Both the position numbers and the translations under genes were made by a program. From NCBI GenBank assembly GCA_003313425.1, contig NHZP01000025.1:186001-250000 (forward strand): a stretch of DNA of 64,000 bases. Reading direction: 5' to 3'. This DNA comes from Pseudopyrenochaeta lycopersici (lineage: Eukaryota > Ascomycota > Dothideomycetes > Pleosporales > Pseudopyrenochaetaceae). Position 1 is the first letter of the stretch, and the number at the start of each line of letters is the position of its first letter. The notes beneath the pieces are model-generated. The model searched no databases. It saw only the letters and a program-made list of their open reading frames with translations, and had not been told where the DNA came from. Shown piece by piece: positions 21,614 to 31,761 of this stretch.

Positions 21614-24218
21614 ATCGTTGGTCTGCACAAAGTCATTGGGGTGCTGTTTGCTTGCTTGGTTGCTTGGTTTGGTTTGGTTATTTCGTACTCGGATTCAGCC
21701 GCTTCATCCATATGTCCGCGCTGCCCCTACTTCTCTCCCGTAAACAAGAGCCAACTGTCCAGATGCCTGCCGTTATCCCTTCGACCACTATCTACATTTG
21801 CCTGCTGGCGTATCTTGACGACGATCTTTGTGCTACTTGAATACAATGCTTTAAGGCTCATAGGGGCATTCCTCTTGTGTGTCGGTTGGATGCAAGCTCC
21901 AGAATAGACGAGCTGCCGTGGTTCCAAGCGATGGTTACGAACGGTCAACGAGGTAAATTAGAGTTTTGCGTAGCTTTTATTAAGCGTAGGACAAGGGGTA
22001 CTAATCCCTAAGGCCAGCCTGGCCGGACTCGGGGACTACCAAGGTTTGAGAAGCGGGGAATAAGTCGTTGTTAGCGCGAACTACCGTCTGACAGCCGCGG
22101 GGTAGCTCAGTCGGTGGTTTGGGCGCTCGGCTCGAGGGGTCGCATCAAACGGTCAGCCTCCGGAAGTTCGGTTTGGAAAGCCCGCCAAAGAGCGTTCAAG
22201 GCCATTTTGTCGGATGTTGACCCTGATTCCGGCGGGGTTGGTTCAGGGATGCAATGGCGCAAGGGTTCTCGCAGGGAAAGGCCAAAAGCGCCACGAAGCA
22301 TTTCTTGTTGGGAGGGAATTAGGTCCAGAGACTGCCTGGGGGCTGAATGGAACGACTTTTGCGCCTCTCCAGAAGCAGAAGCAGAAGCAGAAGCAGAAGT
22401 ATGTTTCAGTAGCGCTTCGAAACAACGGTCATATTAGGTTTTGCCTCTTTGGAGAACACAGTGTACATGCTTTTTCCGGGCTTCACAGAGTTTGTTGACT
22501 TGAGTCCTTCAACAGCGACGGCAGTTTTGGAGAATAATTCCATTGCAGACAGTGACAAAGTCTCAGGCTTGAGTGGTGACATACGCCAGGTCAGCGCTTT
22601 GTTTAGAGACAGGAACGGTTTAGGATCGTGGCCTGCCTTTTTGGGCAAGACCACAGGGCCGGGACAAACTCCGCAGCCCCTGATTTGGGAACCGGGGTGG
22701 GGGATCAGTGAGACGATTGATCTTGTGCCGAAAGAGATAGCGCTGGGGTCAGTCATGCCTGCATATGACGGCAGTGATGAAAAAGCAGCGTGGCAGGCTG
22801 AGCGAGGGCCAGTGACTGGTGCGGAAAAGACTTGGAAAGGAAAGCAGGGCGCACAAGTGGGCTGAGAAGTGGGACTGCTAGGGTGTTGAAATCAGGTCGA
22901 TGTAGCGTAAAAGTCCGATATAGTGTGGTAGTCCGTCGGTGCGAGAGAGCAGCACAGATACCGTTTGAAGTGGGCGCGAAGGGTTAGGGCGAAGATCAGG
23001 GTGAGGGCAAGGCGAGGGTCAGGGCCTGTGGCCCAAGTATGTGGCTGAGAGAGGCCGATAGCGAGAGTGTGACGTCGGCCCGAACTGCTGAAGCACGATC
23101 CTTACCACTTTAGCCATTGCACCCTCCGAAGCGACTGGGGCCCTAGCCGGGTGCAGCATGGTGGGCGACAAGGATTCCGGGGATCCACAGCGGGAGAAGA
23201 CCCTGATGTGAGTATTACATCACACATCACAACGTTCTGCCGCCGCGTTGTTTTCCAGCGCCTGGCGCAGCCTCAGACGCAGACCCTGGGCCGCCTGCAG
23301 CAGCCATCAGTAGGGCAGGCCGCCTGCGACTCTCTGGACCGCGACTGACCACGGCCTTGGTACGACAAGGCGGGCATCGTCTCGATGCTCTGTGGCTGCT
23401 GCTACGACACCGCGGAAGAATACCCGTCGCAAAATTGGTCGCGGGCGTGTGAGCTGGTAGTACGCTGCTATTGCTGCAATCGCAAATAAGGTGTCTATCC
23501 TTGGAAAAATCATAGTCGTGGCCGTGACCGTGATCCTGATCGATCATGATCGTGATCTTGATCTGCCATTGATTAGGCGGGTATAACTCCGCCGCGCAGC
23601 ATTGGCTGTCCCGTTTTTTTCCCTCTTTCTCGCTTTTGCGTCGACACTTTCTCATCGAGCCGGACGGTTGCGACAAGAAGCTTTCGCGGGCAGTCTGCAA
23701 TCTTGGGCGTGCGTACGCGGCCCCCCTCGTCGCGAAAGGAAAAGCCTCTGATCGCCGGGGGCCCTGCCACAGCTTACAGCGTGGTGCTAGTCGCTTAGGC
23801 CGACCGCAGCAGGATGGGAATTTGCAGATACCATCGATATCTCATTACCCTGACCTTGGCACATCCTACCCTGCCCGTCGCCAGACTGACTCCCGAGGGC
23901 GCCCCCCCCCTGCTGTCCGTTCCTGCCCACTATAACTGTCACTATGTCCTTCGCGGTCTGCCCGCTGCTCCAGTAAGCTCGCACTCAAAACAATCCCTTC
24001 ATCACCCAGCCCCTTTTTGCACACTCTCCTAGATCATATATTGTTCGCCCTGCCCGTCCTGCCCATCCTGCCCACTCGTCTTACTTAAGAAGCCTTCCCT
24101 GCCGCTGCCAGCGTCGCCTCCGTTGCTGCTTTCGCCCTCTTTCACGTGTCTGCGCATTGCCCACTGCCCACTTGTGAAACTGGCCGCTTTCCTCTCACTG
24201 GCACGTGTTTTGTGCAAA
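21614..24218. other. Long intergenic stretch; no gene recognised
   Basis: 22097-22865 is GC-rich with overlapping ORFs on both strands (plus 22449-22865, 138 aa; minus 22406-22756, 116 aa), none with a recognised domain. A 6-bp repeat is at 22371-22399. 22960-23040 is rich in AGGG. 23530-23565 has GATC/TGATC palindromes. The last kilobase is pyrimidine-rich, as in promoters of strongly expressed ascomycete genes, and probably drives the C2H2 gene. Confidence 0.4.
22371..22399. repeat. AGAAGC hexanucleotide repeat
   Basis: Nearly five perfect AGAAGC units in tandem. Confidence 0.9.
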
Positions 24219-25202
24219 ATGGACGCCTTGTCCGGCCAGAATTCGACAGGTCGCAGAGTGTCATTGCTAAACGACGGCCCGGAGCCACCACATCAGCTCG
24301 TCCGCCTGCCCTCCATCACTCTTTCTCTCCAATCCAGGACCTCGAGTTACACCCCGTCGCCAATCGGATCGCCACCCACCCCGCGCCTGGTCCGCAGCGA
24401 CTCGTCAGATTCCACAAACATGCAGACCCCGTCGCCAATCATCCCAGACTTTGTCTTTGAAGGCCTCCCCTCCCAGGGCATGGGTTCTCCAGTCTTCTCA
24501 CAGTCGGGCTTCTTTGCACAACAACACAAGGACCTGAATTCTGCATACCCGCCCGTCCCTCAATCCTCGGCCTCGCTCCCCTACCACCTAGCGAGCGCGT
24601 CACATTCCGCCTACTTCAACCCGCAACAGGTGCCAGAAGACCATGCGGCGCCAGCAGCAGCAGTAGGAGCAAATAACGCACGTCCAAAGAAGAACAGCTA
24701 CGCATGCCCAATGGCCAAGCAATTCCACTGCAATGATTACTTCACCACCTCGGGCCACGCTGCCCGTCACGCCAAAAAGCACACCGGGAAAAAGGATGCC
24801 TTCTGTCCAGAGTGCAACAAGGCCTTCACCCGCAAAGACAACATGGAGCAGCATCGTCGGACGCACCAGAGCGGTCGCAACGCCGCCAAAGGCGGAGATC
24901 GAGACGTGAAGAAGGCCAAGCAACCTGCAAAGCGGCCCAAAGCGGCTCCGCTCCAGTCTTCAATACCCTCTCTGTCAGCACTATCCATGGTCGACCCTAC
25001 CATTCCCATCAGCCCTGCGGGGTCCTTCCTGGCTGCTTCGGTACAAGCAACCGAGTCCTTTCTCGACTTTGCGCAACGATCACCCTACCCTGACCCCACA
25101 GCCTTTTCCATGACCCACAACTACTCTGCTGGTTCATCATATGGTGGTCTCGACGCCCTCGCCATCGCTGCAAGTGAAGAAAAGCGTAATTTCGAATTAT
25201 AA
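24219..25202 (+). CDS. C2H2 zinc-finger transcription factor (327 aa)
   Basis: Single exon. ATG 24219 (MDALSGQ) is preferred to the in-frame ATG at 24123, which would add a poorly conserved 32-residue extension. Residues 1-150 are Ser/Pro-rich and low complexity (TPSPIGSPPTP). Two zinc fingers lie at about 165-220. The first is atypical (C-x7-C with FTTSGHAARHAKKH) and the second canonical (CPECNKAFTRKDNMEQHRRTH, C-x2-C-x12-H-x3-H). A basic stretch (KKAKQPAKRPK) follows and may be a nuclear localisation signal. The FTTSGH-ARH signature is shared with yeast Nrg1-type repressors and filamentous-fungal FlbC-like factors, so a role in development or carbon and stress response is plausible but unproven. 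The C-terminal part is Ser/Ala-rich. Intact frame; no sign of decay. Confidence 0.88.
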   Translation: MDALSGQNSTGRRVSLLNDGPEPPHQLVRLPSITLSLQSRTSSYTPSPIGSPPTPRLVRSDSSDSTNMQTPSPIIPDFVFEGLPSQGMGSPVFSQSGFFAQQHKDLNSAYPPVPQSSASLPYHLASASHSAYFNPQQVPEDHAAPAAAVGANNARPKKNSYACPMAKQFHCNDYFTTSGHAARHAKKHTGKKDAFCPECNKAFTRKDNMEQHRRTHQSGRNAAKGGDRDVKKAKQPAKRPKAAPLQSSIPSLSALSMVDPTIPISPAGSFLAASVQATESFLDFAQRSPYPDPTAFSMTHNYSAGSSYGGLDALAIAASEEKRNFEL

Positions 25203-26194
25203 TCTTTGGGGATTTCTCCTATTCGCTGTTCGTCTGATTAACGTCCGTCCCTGCGTGCCGAGAAACTGTTGGTATATAAATCGCCATACACTATGACCAG
25301 GCATGGATTCATGTTTTCTGTCTAGTGGTCAATTTACAACAGAAACTCGCCGTGCCGAGGGGTACTTCGACTTTGCACAGCTCGAACTCCATACACACCT
25401 TGCGCTCTGCTCTTCTTTCGCCTACATCGCATATATTAGGTAGTTTTTCAGATGCAGGCACCTTCGCATCTAAAAATTACCACTCTGTCGTTGCTTCCGC
25501 GCCTAGTTTGCAGAGAGCCTCTTTTTGTCGCAAAACAGACTTCTATTGCTATAGCGCCGCCATCAAGCTATTACGGCGATCAAAACCCGTAGAGACGTCC
25601 TGTCTAAGCGTACGGATTTCATACTAGTGATAGAAAGTCATCAGCAGCCTTGTGTCGGGTATGGCGCGAAGATTCATGCAGGGTCGCCACTCGCGCCAGT
25701 ACTTCTGACCCTACCAGCTCCTAATCCTAGCTAGTGCCATTCGACCCCGCACATCTCACATAATCACCGCAAATTTACCATGCCATGCTTGTGGCAGTGC
25801 CGATGTTTCCGCTCCGCCCTAGGCCCCGCCCGCCGCGCCAAGGTATACGAGATGTGGCTGGCGTTATGCGCTGCTCTTCTCTACTAGGATAATTGTTCAG
25901 TCTCTATTGTACTTTATGATTACAGCTACATTAAATTCCTGCTTATAGCCTTCGCATATATAATCTCGGCACCCAGATGCACAATCGGACTGGGTTCTGG
26001 CCTTGTCGCCTGCCAAACGGCACGAATGTGGTCCAGTGCGGATTCGTGCCGTGCAGCACCACCTCTCCATCTGCAAGAAAGCACCCAGGCTCCTGGCCTA
26101 GGATAAAATGAAAATCGGCCAGCGCCTGATCGTTGTGGAGCGCGTGCTGCGACTCCCTAAGATCTCTCAGTTCTGCTGTCGGTATATTTCAAAT
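25203..26194. other. Intergenic with diverged repeat copy
   Basis: Contains the 3' region of the C2H2 gene and the diverged repeat copy at 25475-25720. No other gene is recognised. Confidence 0.4.
25475..25720 (-). repeat. Dispersed non-coding repeat, copy 3 (diverged)
   Basis: Same orientation as the copy at 45931-46312, and matches its distal part in patches (AAAAATTAC, TCCGCGC, AAGTCATCA-CAGCC, CATGCAG). Identity is clearly lower than between copies 1 and 2. Confidence 0.5.
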
Positions 26195-26437
26195 ATGCGT
26201 TTTCCAGTCTTTCTACTGCTGATCGGAACCTCAAGCGCCACCTTTCGGCCTCCATGTGGTGCTAAAACAACCGATTTCGGTAGTCAAACATGGGGCAACG
26301 CAACAATGATTCTCGAGCGAGCGACAGGCTCCCATACTTTTCATATATTTCCCACCAGCCCCTCTCTTCGTTTGCCAATGCCTATATGGTATAATGAAAC
26401 CAACCGCACAAGGAATATCTCCACACCAGCCAGTTGA
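26195..26437 (+). CDS. Possible small secreted protein (80 aa)
   Basis: From ATG 26195 the ORF starts with a signal-peptide-like stretch (MRFPVFLLLIGTSSA) and continues for 65 residues with one cysteine and three N-glycosylation-like sequons. No homology is recognised, there is no clear promoter, and the ORF also has an upstream in-frame ATG at 26108. It may be chance. Intergenic sequence continues to 26690. Confidence 0.25.
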   Translation: MRFPVFLLLIGTSSATFRPPCGAKTTDFGSQTWGNATMILERATGSHTFHIFPTSPSLRLPMPIWYNETNRTRNISTPAS

Positions 26438-26690
26438 GACCTGCAACCTGGTAGTCGCGCATGGTGCCACCCTGAATGCATAGTGTGTAGACTGGAGGAA
26501 GCTGATTAGTTCAAGGATATGCTGGAGGGAAGGGAGATGCAGATGGAAATTTTTTTTGGAGCGCAGATACCCCCCACGACATCTTACGGTAGTCTTCTTA
26601 TGTGAGCTTGATGGCACAATATTATATGATATGTTCTTAATAGACATCCTAATATATAATCACTGAACCGCACCGTGACCTGATCACCCA

Positions 26691-26882
<192 letters not shown>

Positions 26883-27072
26883 AAGAACATACGGTGCAAA
26901 AAGCCTGATAATGGAGCGCTAACCCATCAAGTCATAATCGCCAAAACGCAAGGCATCGACATATAGACAGTGGTAGTAGTACAGGTACAAACGCAACAAA
27001 AAGCAATAGCAAGAAAATTGAAGACGAAACGCTAGGTAGAGAATGGAAACTTACGACGCCTCAACGCGCAGG

Positions 27073-28655
27073 TTAGCTCGTCGAAGAGGGCACTATAGGT
27101 CTCTTCCTCCGCTTGAGTTTAAATCGCCACCAATTCCGCTCCGATGAAGATTGCTGTGGTGGGCTTCCAGGCGCGGCAGTAGATGGCACGCATGCCGAAG
27201 GCGAGGGTATGGAGGAATTACTCGATATAGGTATCGTTGATGATTGTGCACTTGTACTCAGATCTCCCGTAGACGGTGTGCTTCCACTTGGCGTAAGATT
27301 GTTTGTAGTTGGGGTATTGGTAGGTATCAGTGGGCTCAGTGAAGAGCTTCCCCCCGTCGATACTCCGTCAGAGTCGTTTGCTAGGATGTGTTGAGCGTCC
27401 CATGCTGCTCGTCGGGCATTCACGCGCTCTTGCTCAGCGGCTTGGTCTGCGAGGGGGAGGTCGGCGATGTAATCGTCTTCTTCGTCGCGAAGCATGTCTT
27501 CCGCCATTTGTTCTGGGATGGACGCTTTGCAAGTTAGCCAAAAGTCCTCTAAATACATCAAGGGCCGAATAGGGTTTACTTACCTAACGTTTTGTGTGAT
27601 TTGTCAATCCTCACCCCGTAGAAGTACGCTTCGGCTTCGTCATCCTCGTCGTCTTCATCGACAAGATAGCAGTCGTACTCTACAAATGCATCCGTTCCGA
27701 GGAGAAATTCATCGCTCAGAATGACGTTTGCTGGGGCATTCTTCAAGATATAAAAGTACAGCACATGTTCTTTCCCAACGCCGCCGAGCCCGAATTCCCA
27801 GCAGACTCCGTACGACATTCCCGATGTTTCTCTCATAGTGTTGTCTGCAAAACGCACTGTGTTTCGGTGTGCGTAGTCGTCGACTATTGGGATACCCATC
27901 TTTCGGGCAAAATCCTCATCCATGATCAACCCATTCGCACCAGTATCGGCCCGTGCCTCTCGCGGTCTGCCATTGAGAAGACCCGTGAATTTAGGAGCAT
28001 TTTCGCCTAGGTAGAGAAGATGGAAGTGAGAGAGTCCTTGCATAACCCACTTTTTGACCCGCCGCATACGATTCTTGAGCTTGGTGAACGTCTGTGTTGC
28101 TTTTAGGAAAGCTTTCCCGAGAATGACGCGGTGTATGCAACTGGGGAGAAGGTGGAAGACGAGCGGACACACATCGTCTTCTCCATCAAATCGGAACGGA
28201 ACTTGCGTGGTTCCCGTAGTAGTAACGCTATGATGCCTGGTGATGGCAACTTTGCGGATGTCGTCTCTGTGGATTGGGAACCCCATTTGTACCGCGTACT
28301 CCTCATGCATGAAATTGTACTTTGCACCGGTATCTCCCAGCGCTCGGACGCAATGTGCTTGAGCGAGTATGCTTGGGATTTCGTATACAGTAGTTTCCGG
28401 TTCGTGAATTTCTTCAATGAAGTCGCTCTCAAGTTCAGTGAATTTCCATTCTTGTGACACGGCCTCCGGCCAGTCGGATTCAAATGTGCCCAGCATATCC
28501 CGCGTACTTGCTACTTCTTCAAAGGCTGCGAGCACCGATTCAGGAAGGTCGATGTCGTGGGACTCAAGATATTCTATCATCTTTTTCATCCATGATCCTT
28601 CTGCTTTGCCAGTGGCTTCTCTAAGCTTTCTAATCTCGGCCCTTCTTTGTTGCAA
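27073..28655 (-). CDS. Protein with two retropepsin-like (DTGA) domains
   Basis: Exon 1 runs to 27584 and exon 2 ends at 27073. The intron begins GTAAGT at 27583; its best end is 27525 (59 nt, with CTAAC branch site), or alternatively 27549 (35 nt). The frame has no ATG at its open beginning; the first is MKKMIEYLES (residue 23). Domain 1 has LGDTGAKYNFMHEEYA and, later, VILGKAFL. Domain 2 has ADTGANGLIMDEDFA and VILSDEFLLG. D-T-G-A followed by an I-L-G-type flap is the retropepsin/Ddi1 aspartyl-protease signature. The C-terminal half is Ser/Thr/Pro-rich and ends KLKRRKRP. Two such domains in one chain could pair like a viral protease dimer within one molecule (inference). Upstream, a frame 2 nt out (KTERELQDLRDAR) suggests a lost coiled-coil 5' end near 28680, so the gene may be damaged. 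Confidence 0.55.
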
Positions 28656-28899
28656 TCGAAAGCGCGCCCGATAAGATCTTCTCGCGCGTCTCTCAGATCC
28701 TGTAGTTCTCTTTCAGTCTTTTCTGCTATGTTTATTGGACGTTTTGCGGTGGGCGGAGGAAGATTCCAGAAAGGATAAAATTTATCAATACTGCTTGTAT
28801 GTTCTGCCGCCCCACTAAATGGTTTCTATGAACTGTTCCTAACGCAATCCCAGAACACTTTGGTCCTTGACTAGCGTAAATAACAGAGTTGCTAGTACG

Positions 28900-29231
28900 A
28901 TGGGGTCCATCTACAACCTGGAACAACTCAAGCTGGAGGAGAATGAATTTCGATTCATATCCCTGAAGTCCGGAGGAGAGGCTCAGCCGATTGAGTGCGA
29001 AATCTTCAAGGGTCTTGTTGATGGCTTTCTCGATTATGAGGCTCTTTCTTACCTTTGGGGTCCATGCGCCAAAGAACCCCCGACCATCAAGGTCGTAGTC
29101 AAGGCCAGTGATGCGACCGCTACTGTGGGAATCACTCCAAATCTCGACATAGCACTAAGGCACCTGCGCTCGGAGAAGGATGACAGAACACTCTGGATTG
29201 ATGCAATTTGCATTAACCAGGAAGACGACGA
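28900..29231 (+). pseudogene. HET-domain gene, 5' fragment
   Basis: ATG 28900 (MGSIYNLEQLKLEE) begins a HET N-terminus: FLDYEALSYLWG, TPNLDIALRHLRSEKDDRTL and LWIDAICINQED. This is the standard first third of a HET domain. Immediately after INQEDDD (29230) the sequence changes to hAT transposase in another frame, and no further HET coding is seen downstream. The gene has been cut by transposon insertion or rearrangement. Confidence 0.8.
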
Positions 29232-29921
29232 CCTGAAGATCATCTGGCAATCAACGTTCGAGCAGGATGGAAGAAGCTGGAGAAGTACTACAGGAAGCTT
29301 GAAGATTCACATGCGTACTACGCAGCAACAATACTCCACCCATACTACAAGTTCTACTGTGATAACTCTTGGAGAGGGCAGCCTAGATGGCTAGAGAAAG
29401 CAGATGCTCAATTCCAGGATTTATGGGCCGAATACAAGGGTGGCCAGGGCGGGCCATCTCCACCCCGGAAGAACGCACGGATTGCCACTAATCTGCAGGA
29501 GCAGATTGATAAGTACGCCAATCCAGCTCCCCTAGGCAATAGAGACGTACGGGGTGACGAATTCACCCGCTGGAAGCATGAGGAGCCAAATCTGCCCTGG
29601 GACCATCCATTTTCTATTAATCCGATTTCCTATTGGATCGCATATCGCCACAAGTACCCGAAGCTCTCCCAGCTCGCCCTTGATGTCCTATCTATCCCAG
29701 CGTCAAGCTGTGAGTGCGAGAGGCAGTTCTCCGAGCTTGGCGATCTTCTAGAAGCCCGGTGAGCCAAGCTATCACCCCAGGTGCTCTCTGCAATCCAGAG
29801 TGTGAGATGTTGGCTGAAAGCTGGATTCAATCGGCCCCCAGAGCTCTCCTCCATCCCTGAGAGTACTCTGGAGAGCCTCAATTTAGCATACCAGCTCTAC
29901 GATTGGACTACCGACGATTGA
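29232..29921 (+). pseudogene. hAT transposase, C-terminal half with dimerisation domain
   Basis: One frame reads AINVRAGWKKLEKYYRKLED, AATILHPYYKFY, then YPKLSQLALDVLSIPASSCE and CERQFSELGDLLEAR, the classic hAT dimerisation motif (ASS-CER-FS). A single TGA at 29760 interrupts EAR-AKLSPQVLSAIQ, best explained as CGA or CAA to TGA. The natural end is TGA 29919-29921. The N-terminal zinc finger and the first catalytic residues are absent. Fused to the HET fragment at 29231. Confidence 0.8.
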
Positions 29922-29949
29922 GGAATTTACAGTATCAGCTCACGTGACT

Positions 29950-30095
29950 GGGAAATTTACTATCAATCAATCAATTTGCAATTCAATTAGGCCCTAATTG
30001 GCTAATCAATCAATCAATCCAATTAGAGTGACGTTTTGGGACCAATCAATCCAATTGAGGGCTAAAAAAGTTGATTGATTGATTGATCCCAACTC
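29950..30095. repeat. ATCA-rich inverted tracts after the hAT fragment
   Basis: AATCAATCAATCAATC tracts near 29966 and 30005 and the reverse TTGATTGATTGATTGAT near 30070-30086 bracket a TTAGGCCCTAA palindrome. May be a hAT terminal region. No gene between 30096 and 30382. Confidence 0.55.
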
Positions 30096-30382
30096 TGCTA
30101 CCTTCGTTCGTGGCGCAGTCTAACCATCGCCAGGCTTATACCACATTGCAGCCACTATGCTCCTTTGGTATCGCTTTACCGGTCATAAAGCGCCTGGGCA
30201 GCATCGCAATAGGCGTCCTGACGCGTGCATCCCACCCAAGCGGAGTGCGAGGTGGCATCTTGGAGGGGGCGTTTAGTTTGGAAACTATGTCATCATTGGA
30301 CTCGTCTACAGATAATAGGTAGACAGGATTACTCAAAGCGAATATAGTTTGACATCATTCAAGGCTCGGTGAAAGGTGTGCT

Positions 30383-30625
30383 TCAAATATCCGGATACAG
30401 TTCTTTATCCTTGAGTTGGAAGGCACTTTTGTTACACACTGTATTTTTAAAGTATTCTTGAGTTAACTCTAAGAACTCCTCGTTGCGTTTATATCGGAAA
30501 AGTTCGGTTCCGTTTTCTGCATACTCTAAAATGTCGCCTCCGCTTTCGTCATTCAATGATGCAGCTAACTTATAGATGAGTTCATCGATACGTGGGGTGG
30601 TGGGCAGGGCTTGGTAAACGGGCAT
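30383..30625 (-). pseudogene. Unrecognised ORF fragment (80 aa)
   Basis: The ORF MPVYQALPTTPRIDELIYKL to LYPDI-stop has coding-like, acidic composition but no recognised domain or upstream exon. It is followed on the same strand by a TPR-like fragment at 30838-31014, so both could be scraps of one rearranged gene. Low confidence. Confidence 0.25.
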
Positions 30626-30799
30626 TGCGGGAATGCGCTGTTGTATTTAATATGGCAGACACACAAAATAAGCAAGCGCAAAGGATAGTTAGTAGTTGAA
30701 TAACTATAGTGGATCCAAATGTGACAAAGAACCCTATACAGTATGAGGTGTATGGCAACCGTCGGCCGCTCCGAACAAGTCCTTGCTGTTCTTATAGCA

Positions 30800-30840
30800 G
30801 ATTAAATTTATAAATTATAGCAATATTCGTTGTGCGCATT
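30800..30840 (+). repeat. Dispersed repeat, copy 4 (short piece)
   Basis: AATTATAGCAATATTCGTTG and following GTGCGCAT match the core of the repeat copies at 5919 and 45931. It forms one border of the TPR-like fragment. Confidence 0.65.
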
Positions 30841-31014
30841 AGGCAAGCACACAAAGTTTGTTCCACTCTGTATCCTTTGACTTCTTGTTTTGCTGTGACA
30901 ACGCGGCGAAACCACTTTTCAGCAGCATCGAAACATCTCCGCTCGTACAGTTCCTCTGCTCTGGAGCCCATAGCCTCGACCAAATAGATTATTTCATATG
31001 CTGGAATCTTTTTC
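30838..31014 (-). pseudogene. TPR-like gene fragment
   Basis: The minus-strand frame reads KIPAYEIIYLVEAMGSRAEE and then LYERRCFDAAEKWFRRVVTA, with KGYRVEQTLCACL. The spacing and residues are those of TPR units in fungal NLR-like proteins. Both ends are cut, at the dispersed repeat on one side and a hAT fragment on the other. Confidence 0.45.
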
Positions 31015-31053
31015 ATGCTTCGGAGTTTCCTAATCAACTTTGATGCTATTAAA

Positions 31054-31268
31054 CGCCGCCTTCGCTGCTCTGGCCATATTATCAATCTCATTGCTCGCCA
31101 TCTTCTTTTCGGCGTGGACCCAGATTTATTCGAAATGGAGGATCAGATGCCAAAAAACATCAAAGAGAGTTTGAGGCATTGGAAAAAAAAAGGACCGGTC
31201 GGCAAACTTCACAATCTGGTTGTTTGGACGTATTCAAGCCCCAAACGACGAGCTAGATGGATCGCAGG
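31054..31268 (+). pseudogene. hAT transposase, central fragment
   Basis: Frame RLRCSGHIINLIARHLLFG, then WKKKGPVGKLHNLVVW and SPKRRARW, the conserved C-H region of Ac/Restless-type hAT transposases. The open frame runs on to 31641 without recognisable similarity. It is a different piece from the C-terminal fragment at 29232. Confidence 0.7.
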
Positions 31269-31761
31269 TAAGTTACTACCCTTAACCATCGAGCAGTATC
31301 GAGGGGTCTATGCTCGCATGCAGCAACATCCGGACGTCCTTCGTACGGTGAGGACTGAGTCTCGGCGTACCTACTTCTCCGCTGATGTGATTGTAGCCTG
31401 TTCGGAAGGATCTAAAGATGCGGCGTGCCTGATAGCAGGTATCACTAAGGGACAGAATCACGACAGGAGTTTAGTAGGTTCAGCTACAGGTCATTTCATT
31501 ATCAAGAGAGAGAGAGACTCTTCGCTGCCGAGCAGCGAAGCAGCACTGCAGACTATATATACTAGTCTGACCCCGCACGAGATGACGCCAGTGCAGTATG
31601 GGACGACCCGGGGCCTTGTGCTGACAATAATAATATTGTAAAAAGCAGGGAGCAAACGCTAGGTAACCTCTACCCCCCGACTCTCTATCTTAAGAGCCCA
31701 CCAGCTCCCTAGGTTCCAACCGCACTCCTAGCAGATGTATACAGCTATGTTGTGCAACTAT
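31269..31761. other. Intergenic; no gene seen
   Basis: Contains GAGAGAGAGA and the short palindrome TCGCTGCCGAGCAGCGA near 31520, then the 3' flank of the esterase gene. Confidence 0.4.

Noticed and set aside
22097..22180. tRNA-like GCGGGGTAGCTCAGTCGG and a later GTTCGG
   Set aside because: Resembles a D-arm and T-arm, but no acceptor stem pairs and the anticodon arm is absent. Not a credible tRNA.
22406..22865. Overlapping ORFs on both strands (138 aa plus, 116 aa minus)
   Set aside because: No domain, start context or splice pattern favours either; not listed as a gene.
22981..22994. GGGTTAGGGC, telomere-like
   Set aside because: A single TTAGGG unit without tandem repetition; not an interstitial telomere.
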